The position numbers and the translations under genes are program-made. The notes under the pieces were generated by a model. It was not told the origin of the DNA, searched no databases, and worked only from the letters and a program-made list of their open reading frames with translations. A stretch of DNA of 64,000 nucleotides from Mucilaginibacter dorajii (GTDB taxonomy: Bacteria > Bacteroidota > Bacteroidia > Sphingobacteriales > Sphingobacteriaceae): positions 1-64,000 of the forward strand of contig NZ_JANTYS010000016.1 of assembly GCF_024808255.1 (NCBI RefSeq), read 5' to 3'. This document shows positions 45,880 through 54,357 of this stretch, one piece after another. Positions within the stretch are counted from its first letter, which is position 1; every line of letters starts with the position of its first letter.

Positions 45880-48552
45880 TCATAAGTTGAACATCACTTT
45901 TGCCAGCATCATTCTGCCGGGGATATTATAGGAGCTTGTTGTAAACACATTGGCCGATAAATATAGCGCGGTATAGTTTTTAACATTGAACAGGTTTTGA
46001 GCGCTCAGTTCTAAGTCAACCTTAGCTTTGGTAAACTTATAGCGGATAGACGCGTCGGCAAAAAAGTATTTCAGGTCGTTAGCCTGTTGCTGATGCGTGT
46101 AATAATGATCGGCAGAAACATTAAAGAACAAGGTATTCAGCGGGTTGTAATTTACAGCGGCTGTTTGAATAAGACGCTGAAATTTAGAGCTGGAAGCTAT
46201 CGCTGTCGACTTACTGGTGGTTTGCCCATAATCGGCTTTGTAAGTAAACGTTATTTTATCACTTACCTTGGTATCGGCACCAATGTTAACATTTTGGGCA
46301 ATGGTGTTAAACGGCAAAATAAGTCCGTTTTGAATTTGGTTTAGTTTGGTAGTTTGCCATGAAGCCCCCGCGCTAAAAGTGGTGCGCAAATCAAAATTGT
46401 ATTTACTTACATAACCGCTAAATGCCCAGGTATCTGTATTATTATCAAAAGGCAGCACAATGCGTTGCTGCAGATTATTGGTTAAAATACTTGAGGCAAT
46501 GTTGTTAGCATAAACATGGCTATAGGTAGCATTTAAACTAAAAAAGAACAAGGTAATAGCCTTGCGGTAGTTGAACCCCAGGCCGGCATTTTGAGCCTGC
46601 CGCTCGGTTAATTCGGCACTGTTGGCGTACAGGGTACGGTAGTTGGTGAGCACATATCCCCGGTAAACATCCTGGATGTTGCCAATATTATTGCGCAGAC
46701 TATAGTTAAGCGTAAAATAATTCTCTATCCCACTTTGATATTTAACTGATAAATGCGGGTTAAAATACAAGCGGTTAAGGTGGCTATCCAATCCGAAATA
46801 ATCATCGCTATAATGTGTTTGCTGCAAACTAAGCGGTAACCCTACATTAATTTTAAGGATACTGCCGGGCACATCATAATCGGCTTCGGCATACAATTTA
46901 CTGCGCGACCAGTTTAAACCATTACGCGTACTATCTGATACCAGATTACTGGCATTATTGAGTTGTGTAACATTCAGATTACTGTTCAGCTTTTGCGACT
47001 GCAGGCTAAACCCGGCTTTAAAGCTTTGGGTAACATACTGCCCGGGAATTTTGTAAGAAACGTAGTTGTTGGTAAACCAGCTTGGGATATTTACATTTTG
47101 GGTGAGCAGCGAATAATTGACGCCTTTATTAAAAATATCGGGGTTCAGGTTTGGGTCGATCACCCTGTTCTCCGGTTCAGATGAACGGTTAACGTAGCTA
47201 TAAACCTCCACAATATTATTTGATTTAAAGGTTTGCATAAAGTTAAAATCGTTCGAAAAATCGGATAGATTATCTTTAAAAGTTTGATTAACAGGATCAC
47301 CATTGGTAATGAGGTTGGAGTAAGCTGTGTTATGACTATAATCGGCCACAAGGTTATCATTTAAGTAATACTTAAAGCTGTTCACGTTTACCGTAAACTG
47401 GACATGCAACAGATCGGGCCGGCGCTTGTTGTGCTGCACCTCGGTATACCTGATGGTATCGCCAGGCAAATATACCTCGCTAAAACGCTGGTAATCCTGG
47501 TGCTGGCTATCACGCAGATAAGAAATATTGGCCCGCAATTGCACATCTTTTTTCAGATTGATGAGGTTGTTTAAAGCGAGGGCACCCGATTGATTAAACA
47601 GGTACCGGTTACGCGGCAGATCAGGGTCGCCCGCTGTACCTAATGAAAGTACGGTACTGGGTTTATCGTTATCTATCCGTTGCAGGTAATCGCCCATGTT
47701 GTGCGATACCAGGTCGCCCGCCAGGTCATAGCCTGTATTATTGCCTTTAAGGTAATTGATGGCCTTATATTTATCTTTAAACATCATGGCGTTTAAATCT
47801 TCGTAATACTTTTTGGGCAGCCCCGCTCCTATGGTTTCCTGGCCTATCAACTGCATTTTAGCGTCTTTTTTTATAGTGAGGTTTAAGGCCACATCATCGC
47901 TTACCACTTTATCTTTCAGCATTTTTATAGGCTGATGATTTTGCATCACCTGCACCTGGTCAACCACGCCATTGGGAATACTGCTTGTGGCAATGTTATA
48001 CTTATCATCCAGCAGGTTATCGCCGCCGATGTAAAGGTTTGATATCGCCTTGCCGTTATAACTGATCTTACCATCTTTAGCCACATCAATCCCAGGCAGT
48101 TTTTTGATCACATCACCAATTACCCTATCCTGCGGACTGCTAAAGTCAGATACCTTGTAGCTCAACGTATCGCCGTTAACACGCAGCCTTGGGCGTTTAT
48201 CCTTTACAATAACCGCCTGCAACTGGTGTACAGCTGTATACATTTTAAAGTTGTAAGGCACGGTAAAACCGGTAACCGGTTTTGCCGCTTTTTTAAAGCC
48301 TATGCAGCTTACCTCAAGCGTAAGGCTGTTTTTATCGGCATCGGCAGGCACCTGTAAGGTATAAGTGCCGGCTGAGCCGGTTGTGGTGTAGGCAATAACC
48401 ATGTTATTACTATTTTTAAGGTTGATGCCGGCAAAGCTTAAAGGTTTGCCCAGGCTATCGGTAACCGTGCCTTTTATGCTTTGGCCAAGGCATACCATGC
48501 CCATGAGCATCCAAAAAATGAATGCCCCGGCATTTTTTATAAGGCTGCTCAT
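45880..48552 (-). CDS. TonB-dependent receptor-like outer-membrane barrel
   Basis: 890 residues with a signal peptide. A carboxypeptidase-regulatory-like domain (about 24-110; IKGTVTDSLGKPLSFAGINL) is followed by a plug-like domain (about 115-230; RVIGDVIKKLPGIDVAKDGK, YIGGDNLL) and a long barrel ending in LAKVMFNL. It belongs to the family that lacks the SusC signature and is regularly paired with GLPGLI proteins. It has no SusD partner. The start overlaps the GLPGLI stop by 4 bp, so the two form an operon. Ligand unknown; peptide or metal-complex uptake has been suggested for relatives. Confidence 0.88.
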   Translation of the reverse strand: MSSLIKNAGAFIFWMLMGMVCLGQSIKGTVTDSLGKPLSFAGINLKNSNNMVIAYTTTGSAGTYTLQVPADADKNSLTLEVSCIGFKKAAKPVTGFTVPYNFKMYTAVHQLQAVIVKDKRPRLRVNGDTLSYKVSDFSSPQDRVIGDVIKKLPGIDVAKDGKISYNGKAISNLYIGGDNLLDDKYNIATSSIPNGVVDQVQVMQNHQPIKMLKDKVVSDDVALNLTIKKDAKMQLIGQETIGAGLPKKYYEDLNAMMFKDKYKAINYLKGNNTGYDLAGDLVSHNMGDYLQRIDNDKPSTVLSLGTAGDPDLPRNRYLFNQSGALALNNLINLKKDVQLRANISYLRDSQHQDYQRFSEVYLPGDTIRYTEVQHNKRRPDLLHVQFTVNVNSFKYYLNDNLVADYSHNTAYSNLITNGDPVNQTFKDNLSDFSNDFNFMQTFKSNNIVEVYSYVNRSSEPENRVIDPNLNPDIFNKGVNYSLLTQNVNIPSWFTNNYVSYKIPGQYVTQSFKAGFSLQSQKLNSNLNVTQLNNASNLVSDSTRNGLNWSRSKLYAEADYDVPGSILKINVGLPLSLQQTHYSDDYFGLDSHLNRLYFNPHLSVKYQSGIENYFTLNYSLRNNIGNIQDVYRGYVLTNYRTLYANSAELTERQAQNAGLGFNYRKAITLFFFSLNATYSHVYANNIASSILTNNLQQRIVLPFDNNTDTWAFSGYVSKYNFDLRTTFSAGASWQTTKLNQIQNGLILPFNTIAQNVNIGADTKVSDKITFTYKADYGQTTSKSTAIASSSKFQRLIQTAAVNYNPLNTLFFNVSADHYYTHQQQANDLKYFFADASIRYKFTKAKVDLELSAQNLFNVKNYTALYLSANVFTTSSYNIPGRMMLAKVMFNL

Positions 48553-49499
48553 TTCTTTTCCGGTAATTCTAATGGGTTGTTAATCACCGGGCCATTGCCG
48601 TTGATACGGATATCCATCTTGCTTCCGCCGCCGGAAGCACCGGGACCGCCGCCAGGCCCCATACGCATGCCGCCACCACTGCCGGCCATTGCCGATTGTG
48701 CAAACGCGTTTGGATCTTTTTTCATGGCTTCTTCCAGGTGCTTAAATTCTTTTTCGGTAGTTTTTACCGCATCCTTGGGCAGGGTGATTACATTTGGATC
48801 ATCATTATCATCCATACCTATCATCTTAATGGTTGGGCCTCCGGTTGGAGCTTCGGCCGCAGGTTTGGCAGTTACAACAGCCTCTTCCATGCTATCAAAC
48901 TTAAACACCACCTCTTTATTGGTGTCATAAGCCTCCACAATTAAACCCGGCAGGCCATTCAGCTTCCAGGGGCCGCTATGAAAAGGCAGATCGGGACAAA
49001 ACCAGGCGGTATAATCACGCCCTTTATAATGGCCGATTGCCTTTTGGCAATGCAGGCCCGAAAAGCTGGCTGTATCGTTACTTATTTTCCAGTTAATTAC
49101 CGGCATTGGCTCTTCTATCAGGTAAGGGGTTATCAGCCTTTCCTTGCGTACCATCTTCTTTTCTAACGGAAATTGGTAAAACTCCGTGCGGGTTGTAGCT
49201 ACCCTACTGGTTACGTTTATCCTGATTGGCCCGCCACTTCCTTTTTGATCGGCAACCTGCTGGGCAACCTGCTTTTTCATCATGGCATCCTGCAGCTTAC
49301 GGTCGTAACTTTTATAGGCGCTTGACTGCGAACCCAGGAAAAGGATCATGTTTTCGGTATAAGGTTTATCGCGGTTGGTGGTATCCCTGATGTGCGAAAA
49401 CTTGTAATGAACTATCGCTTTTACACTATCAGCTTTTTGGGCATTGGCGTTTGTTATCAGCAACCCAAAGGCGGCTAAAAGGAGTATCGTTTTTTTCAT
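48549..49499 (-). CDS. GLPGLI-family secreted protein
   Basis: 316 residues with a signal peptide (to TNANAQ). The name-giving motif GLPGLI is present at residues 182-187 within GPWKLNGLPGLIVEAYD, and CPDLPFHSGPWKL precedes it. A Gly/Met/Pro-rich tail follows (MAGSGGGMRMGPGGGPGASG), ending VINNPLELPEKK. GLPGLI proteins are restricted largely to Bacteroidota, are encoded next to TonB-dependent receptors, and have no established biochemical role. This is the first gene of the pair, and its promoter region contains a 34-bp palindrome. Confidence 0.93.
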   Translation of the reverse strand: MKKTILLLAAFGLLITNANAQKADSVKAIVHYKFSHIRDTTNRDKPYTENMILFLGSQSSAYKSYDRKLQDAMMKKQVAQQVADQKGSGGPIRINVTSRVATTRTEFYQFPLEKKMVRKERLITPYLIEEPMPVINWKISNDTASFSGLHCQKAIGHYKGRDYTAWFCPDLPFHSGPWKLNGLPGLIVEAYDTNKEVVFKFDSMEEAVVTAKPAAEAPTGGPTIKMIGMDDNDDPNVITLPKDAVKTTEKEFKHLEEAMKKDPNAFAQSAMAGSGGGMRMGPGGGPGASGGGSKMDIRINGNGPVINNPLELPEKK

Positions 49500-49549
49500 G
49501 ATGGTTATAAGGCAAGTATTGATGAATGATAAAATTTTTGTCGACGGAT

Positions 49550-49606
49550 CAAATATAATTAAGAAATCACCTTTCTACGAAATATTCGTACGAATATTTC
49601 GTAGAA
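49550..49606 (-). promoter_or_regulatory. Promoter and perfect 34-bp operator palindrome of the GLPGLI/TonB operon
   Basis: 49573-49606 is an exact 34-bp palindrome with core ATATTCGTACGAATAT and no spacer. On the minus strand TATATTTG at 49557-49550 fits the Bacteroidota -7 consensus TAnnTTTG, 51 bp before the GLPGLI ATG. The palindrome would then cover the -33 region. A dimeric regulator binding here could block or activate the operon. No -33 TTG is visible, which favours dependence on an activator. Confidence 0.65.
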
Positions 49607-49648
49607 TTAACATTATTTAACAATCCATACGATCAAAGCATGCCATTA

Positions 49649-50100
49649 CCAGGGAAATCGCTTTTACCCACAAGTAATGAATTCGTGTTATCTTAAGGCA
49701 TCTTTCTTTGTAGTTAGACACGAATACCCGCCGACCCGATTATAATTATTAATCGAACTTCAGGAATTTTGGAATTGATAGATAGCACAAATCAGGGCAA
49801 ACGCATCTGAATAGTCAACGGGATAAGCTGTTATTTAATTGCGCCGCACATCATTTTAGTGTTAACCATGTAAAAATATAAAATATTGATTATCATATAT
49901 TTGAGTCGATTTTTCTTTGAAATATGTTAAGTTATGTTAACCCTGGTTAGCTACGTTTGCCCTGTAGCACAAATTTAAATGTGATTAAACAAATTCATGG
50001 AATTAGCTAATGATCTATCGTACGGGCAGTTAAATTCGTGTTTATACAACGCTCAGCTTGTGAGCAAATAAATGTTAAATATTAAAAGCGATTTCCCTGG
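49649..50100. mobile_element. 452-bp MITE with 18-bp TIRs and 8-bp target duplication
   Basis: The terminal inverted repeats CCAGGGAAATCGCTTTTA are perfect over 18 bp at both ends (49649-49666 and 50083-50100). The 8-bp direct repeat TGCCATTA flanks it exactly (49641-49648 and 50101-50108). The interior is non-coding, AT-rich and without a transposase. This is a complete, apparently recent insertion of a non-autonomous element between the GLPGLI promoter and the NagD-type gene. Degenerate relatives lie at 50967-51121 and 54031-54240. The parent transposase family cannot be named from the ends. Confidence 0.88.
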
Positions 50101-50175
50101 TGCCATTATGTTTATTTTAAATAAGAATTTGATGGTATTGATTTACAGTTTTACCTTGCAGCATAAAATTTAAAC

Positions 50176-50961
50176 ATGAAACCTACCAGTAAACAAGGAC
50201 TTTTAATTGATATGGACGGCGTAATATACAGCGGTGAAGAACTCATTGCCGGCGCCGATAAGTTTATTAAGCACCTTATTGATAACAATATACCATTTGC
50301 TTTTATGACCAATAACAGCCAGCGCACCAGCCTTGAGGTGGTACGTAAGCTTAGCAGACTGGGCATTACTGTAGAAACCAAACACGTGTATACCAGCGCC
50401 ATGGCTACCGGCAAATTCCTGGGCGACCAAAGCCCGAACGGTACTGCCTATGTTTTGGGCGAAGGCGGTTTGCTAACCAGCCTGCATGAAAACGGAATTA
50501 CCCTGGTTGACTCCGACCCGGAATTTGTTGTTTTGGGTGAGGGCCGGAATTTCACTTTAGAAATGGTACAACGCGCTGTAGATATGATCCTGGCCGGTGC
50601 AAAGTTCATTACCACCAACCGCGATCCATCGCCCAAAAAACCGGGATGGAACAATTTAGGCATAGCGGCAACCACAGCCATGATTGAAGAGGCTACCGGC
50701 CGCAAAGCTTTTGTAACCGGCAAACCAAGCCCGGTAATGATGCGATCTGCCCGTAAATTCCTGGGATTGGAAACTGCAGAAACCACCGTGATAGGCGATA
50801 CCATGGAAACTGATATACAAGGTGGCGTGCAAATGGGCTATAAAACCATTTTGGTGTTATCGGGCATATCTACCAAAGAATCATTAAGCCATTACGCTTT
50901 TAAACCAGATATGGTGGTTGGTTCGGTAGATAAGATCTCGTTTCCGTTGAAGTGGTGGTAG
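50176..50961 (+). CDS. HAD-IIA sugar/nucleotide phosphatase (NagD-like)
   Basis: 261 residues. Motif I is DMDGVIYSG (Asp14, Asp16), motif II is MTNNSQRT, the C2 cap follows, motif III is KPSPVMM, and motif IV is IGDTMETDI. These are the marks of the NagD/PNPase-like subfamily, which removes phosphate from nucleoside or sugar phosphates. Substrate range is typically broad. It lies 75 bp after the right end of the MITE, which may have displaced or altered its promoter. It has no operon partner. Confidence 0.93.
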   Translation: MKPTSKQGLLIDMDGVIYSGEELIAGADKFIKHLIDNNIPFAFMTNNSQRTSLEVVRKLSRLGITVETKHVYTSAMATGKFLGDQSPNGTAYVLGEGGLLTSLHENGITLVDSDPEFVVLGEGRNFTLEMVQRAVDMILAGAKFITTNRDPSPKKPGWNNLGIAATTAMIEEATGRKAFVTGKPSPVMMRSARKFLGLETAETTVIGDTMETDIQGGVQMGYKTILVLSGISTKESLSHYAFKPDMVVGSVDKISFPLKWW

Positions 50962-50966
50962 ATTAT

Positions 50967-51121
50967 TCAGGGAAATCACTTTTGATATATTCCAAATAAA
51001 AAAAGGAAAAGTAGTTCGCGCAAAGACGCCAGGACGCAAAGAGAAGTAATGAAATGCTTTGCGTCCTGGCGTCTTTGCGCGATATCACTAACCGATTTAC
51101 TTTTAATTGTGATTTCCTTGG
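50967..51121. repeat. Family H-like element with a nested 25-bp hairpin
   Basis: The outer ends TCAGGGAAATCACTTTTG (50967) and the inverted GTGATTTCCTTGG (to 51121) resemble the MITE ends. Inside, perfect 25-bp arms (51017-51041 and 51057-51081; core CAAAGACGCCAGGACGCAAA) form a hairpin with a 15-base loop. It sits just after the NagD stop and may serve as its terminator structure. Confidence 0.75.
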
Positions 51122-51183
51122 TAAGCTATTTGATCGGGTATTATTTTTATGTAAATTGATTTTTTTGTTAAAATGCATGAATA

Positions 51184-51399
51184 ATGAGCATGAAAAAAAT
51201 TACAATAAATGTTCCACCAAATTTAGCTGATGCTTTTGAGAAAGCCGATGCAGAAAGCAAACGCAAAGCCGAGCTTTTTATCAATGCCTGGCTGACAGAC
51301 TTTTTCAGTAAGCAGACGGCCAACGACCGGCTTTTTGAGGTTATGAAAATGGCTACACAAGAAGCAAGTGCCAATGGCTTCAACGAAACAGAACTATAA
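51184..51399 (+). CDS. Small RHH-like antitoxin-type protein
   Basis: 71 residues. The N-terminus KKITINVPPNLADAFEKA has the strand-then-helix look of ribbon-helix-helix antitoxins; the rest (KAELFINAWLTDFFSK, FEVMKMATQEASANGF) is helical. Similar small proteins in Sphingobacteriaceae usually precede a toxin gene. Here the next gene, 30 bp on, is a GNAT acetyltransferase. It could form an RHH/GNAT toxin-antitoxin pair or be an orphan antitoxin. Neither is proven. Confidence 0.65.
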   Translation: MSMKKITINVPPNLADAFEKADAESKRKAELFINAWLTDFFSKQTANDRLFEVMKMATQEASANGFNETEL

Positions 51400-51429
51400 T
51401 CCGTGTGGCCGGCTTCAGAATACGCTACA

Positions 51430-52038
51430 ATGAATAGAATGTACATCTCCAAATATCAACCCCTCGCCGAAGCCTTAAACAGCGCTCTTGAAAATGATCC
51501 TTTTTACATCACCTTATTAAGTTGGATACCAGGTGAAGCCGAAAAAAGAAACGCATTGATCAAATACATGGATTACTCCATGACCGAGGCCGAACAATAC
51601 GGTCTGCTGTATTTACCGGCAGAGCATAATTACGGAGCCTCCATCTGGAGCAAACCACTTGATGCAAGCACCGAACTACTCAAACTACAGCAAAAGAAAG
51701 CTTTTTTAAAAGATGAACTTGGGGAAGGCGCACTTGCTATTTACCTTGAAATAGTGGACTTTATGGCATCAAAAGCTGATGAGCTTATAGCGCCCGACGC
51801 CTGGTACCTTTCTATTGTAGGATTAAAACCCGAGTTTCAGGGAAAAGGATTAGGCGGCGGTTTGATTAAACCAATCCTCGATAAAACAGATCAGCAAAAC
51901 CTTACAACTTACCTGGAAACTTTTACGCCGGCAAATATATCTTTTTACAAGCGTATAGGCTATGAAACCGTCGCTTCGTTTATTGAACCAGTTACCAATG
52001 CGAAGTATTGGATAATGAGTAGAAAACCGTTGGTCTAA
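51430..52038 (+). CDS. GNAT-family N-acetyltransferase
   Basis: 202 residues. Acetyl-CoA motif A is LSIVGLKPEFQGKGLGGGLI (about 138-157; QGKGLGG is the pyrophosphate loop), followed by TYLETFTPANISFYKRIGYE. The frame opens earlier at a GTG (51403), but the ATG at 51430 is preferred; ATG 51439 is also possible. It follows the RHH-like gene closely on the same strand and is convergent with recQ (13 bp). It is longer than typical TacT-type toxins, so a metabolic or detoxifying acetyltransferase is equally likely. Confidence 0.85.
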   Translation: MNRMYISKYQPLAEALNSALENDPFYITLLSWIPGEAEKRNALIKYMDYSMTEAEQYGLLYLPAEHNYGASIWSKPLDASTELLKLQQKKAFLKDELGEGALAIYLEIVDFMASKADELIAPDAWYLSIVGLKPEFQGKGLGGGLIKPILDKTDQQNLTTYLETFTPANISFYKRIGYETVASFIEPVTNAKYWIMSRKPLV

Positions 52039-52051
52039 ATCTGAAAAGGGG

Positions 52052-53947
52052 CTATTGCAAATAATATTTTTCGCCGTCGGTTTTGATTTTACCGGCGTCG
52101 AGCAGCTGGCGGATAGTTTCCATTTTTTCTTTTTCGGTGCCGATGCTGATCCCGGTGATCAAGGTGCCTATATCAGGGCTTGATACGCTGAGTTGCTGCA
52201 CTATTTCGTTGGTAATATTATCAAAAATCTCATCGGCATTTTTGAGGCGTTTTTCATCGAGGCATACATCGCAAATACCGCACTTATTGGCATTAGGCTC
52301 GTCAAAATAAGCCAATAACATTTGGCTCCGGCACTTTCTATGAACGGCATAAGCAAAAACAGCCTCCATCTTTTGCCGATAGGTTTCCTTGCGCTGAGCT
52401 ATGTAATCTTTATTAATGAACAAGCGGTTTGCCGGCTGGCGGGCTTTTAAATAGGTAACCTGGGGTTTATCGGTTTGCTGCATGTAAGTAATTAAACCGT
52501 ATTGCTGTAATTGCAATAAGCCCTCAATAACCTGCTGCACGCTTAAACCGGTACGACGGGAAATATCGTATTCCTTCAATCGCACAAAATCTTCAAATGA
52601 GCCGCCGTATGATCGCAGCAGGGTTTTGATAAAAGGATCCCAGCCCGCGTTCTGGATCTGGAAGTTATACAATACCTCGTTCACCACCTCAAACCTGAAC
52701 CGAGATGGTAAAAACACGCTCTCGTTAAATGACAGGTATTCGTCCTTCTCTAAAAATTTAAGCGCGTTCAGCGTTTTAATAGGATCTAACTTAAAGCGGC
52801 TGCAAAATTCGCCAAGATCAAGATCGAAGCTCAACCCCTCGCCTGCTTCATAGGCCAGCTGGTAATAATTGGCCAGGCAATGGTAAACGTGTTTGATCTC
52901 ATCAACCGAAGGAAAATTGAGCATGAAAAGCTTTTCCTGCCTTAACCTATCGGCATCGTTATATAATAAAACACCATAAGCCTTCTTTTCATCCCGCCCG
53001 CCCCTGCCGGCCTCCTGGTAATAAGCTTCCAAACTTTCGGGCATTTCTTTGTGGATCACAAAGCGCACATCGGGTTTATCAATCCCCATCCCGAAGGCAT
53101 TGGTGGCAACTATAATTTGTGTACGATTATTTTTCCAGCTTTCCTGCCGCTCAGACCGTTCATCCATGGATAAACCCGCGTGGTAATAATCGGCCTTAAT
53201 GCTATTATCGATAAAGAACTTAGCTATATCAGCGGCATCCTTACGGCTGCGTACGTATACAATACCACTTCCCTTTACCCCTTTTACAATATCCAGCATC
53301 CGGCGCAGCTTATTTTCGGCATCCTGTACTACGTAGCTAATGTTACGCCGTTCAAAACTTTGCTGATAAACAACCGGATTTTTAAATAACAATTTATCCT
53401 GGATATCCTGTTTTACATCGGCGGTAGCTGTTGCCGTAAGGGCAAGCACAGGCACATTAGGGTGCAGCGCCCTCACATCTGCAATGTGCAAATATGGTGG
53501 TCTGAAATCGTACCCCCACTGGCTGATACAGTGTGCTTCATCAACCGCTATGAGGTTAACCTTCATATATTTGATGCGCTCGCGCACCAGTTCAGATAAC
53601 AAACGCTCGGGCGATAGGTATAAAAATTTAACCGTGCTGTAAATACAATTATCCAGGGCCAGGTCAATCTCGCGCCGGCCCATGCCGGATACAATGGCCA
53701 CCGCGTTGATACCTTTGGCTTTCAGGTTTTCAACCTGGTCTTTCATCAACGCGATGAGCGGGGAGATCACAATACAAATCCCCTCTTTGGCCAGCGCCAG
53801 CACCTGGAAACATACCGACTTGCCACCGCCGGTAGGCAGCAGTGCTAAAGTATCATGACCCAATAAAACAGACTTGATGATCTCGGCCTGCATAGGCCTG
53901 AAATGATCATGGTTCCAGTACTGTTTTAATATTTCTTCTATGGTCAT
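52052..53947 (-). CDS. recQ: RecQ-family ATP-dependent DNA helicase
   Basis: 631 residues. Motif I is LPTGGGKSVCFQ, motif II VDEAHCISQWGYDFR, motif III LALTATAT, and motifs V-VI include ATNAFGMGIDKPDVRFVIH and YYQEAGRGGRD. The RQC zinc-binding cysteines are in CRSQMLLAYFDEPNANKCGICDVC. The C-terminal HRDC domain of E. coli RecQ is not evident, giving a shortened form common in Bacteroidota, which often carry several RecQ paralogs. It unwinds DNA from 3' to 5' in repair and recombination. It is monocistronic. Confidence 0.93.
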   Translation of the reverse strand: MTIEEILKQYWNHDHFRPMQAEIIKSVLLGHDTLALLPTGGGKSVCFQVLALAKEGICIVISPLIALMKDQVENLKAKGINAVAIVSGMGRREIDLALDNCIYSTVKFLYLSPERLLSELVRERIKYMKVNLIAVDEAHCISQWGYDFRPPYLHIADVRALHPNVPVLALTATATADVKQDIQDKLLFKNPVVYQQSFERRNISYVVQDAENKLRRMLDIVKGVKGSGIVYVRSRKDAADIAKFFIDNSIKADYYHAGLSMDERSERQESWKNNRTQIIVATNAFGMGIDKPDVRFVIHKEMPESLEAYYQEAGRGGRDEKKAYGVLLYNDADRLRQEKLFMLNFPSVDEIKHVYHCLANYYQLAYEAGEGLSFDLDLGEFCSRFKLDPIKTLNALKFLEKDEYLSFNESVFLPSRFRFEVVNEVLYNFQIQNAGWDPFIKTLLRSYGGSFEDFVRLKEYDISRRTGLSVQQVIEGLLQLQQYGLITYMQQTDKPQVTYLKARQPANRLFINKDYIAQRKETYRQKMEAVFAYAVHRKCRSQMLLAYFDEPNANKCGICDVCLDEKRLKNADEIFDNITNEIVQQLSVSSPDIGTLITGISIGTEKEKMETIRQLLDAGKIKTDGEKYYLQ

Positions 53948-54030
53948 GTGTTGAGTCGGGAAGTCCGTAAGTCGGAAAAGTCCGAAAGATAGTAAATGTG
54001 TTTTAAGGGCGAAAATGGGAAGGGGATTCT

Positions 54031-54240
54031 TCAGGGAAATTCCTTTTAGAATCTAATTAAAAAGGGGGCACCTACGGAGCCTTGACAAGAACAATTTTCG
54101 GACTATAAACACGCGATTCCGCTGGAGTCTATTTAATTGCAGTTTAAAACTCCGTTAGGAGTATCGTGTTTATAGGTCTAAAATCATCTGTTTTTTTGAC
54201 TCCGTAGGTGTCTCCTATTTAAAAGCGATTTCCGTCGGGG
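54031..54240. repeat. Family H-like degenerate palindromic element
   Basis: The ends TCAGGGAAATTCCTTTTAG (54031) and the inverted AAAAGCGATTTCCGTCGGG (to about 54239) resemble the MITE ends. Inner inverted arms share GCACCTACGGAG and CTATAAACACG with their complements. It lies in the gap 53948-54357 between recQ and the GH2 gene; the rest of that gap holds only the GH2 terminator. Confidence 0.7.
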
Positions 54241-54295
54241 TATTGGTAAAATCGATTTAAAAAACTCGGATAAACATGTCGATCCATTCCCCATC

Positions 54296-54339
54296 AAACA
54301 AAACACCCGACGCATTTAAACGTGCCGGGTGTTTTGTTT
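54296..54339 (-). terminator. Terminator of the GH2 gene
   Basis: Perfect arms AAACAAAACACCCG and CGGGTGTTTTGTTT enclose a short loop 19 bp after the GH2 stop codon. Runs of T on both strands allow bidirectional use. Confidence 0.85.
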
Positions 54340-54357
54340 ACAAATAATAAAAGCTTT

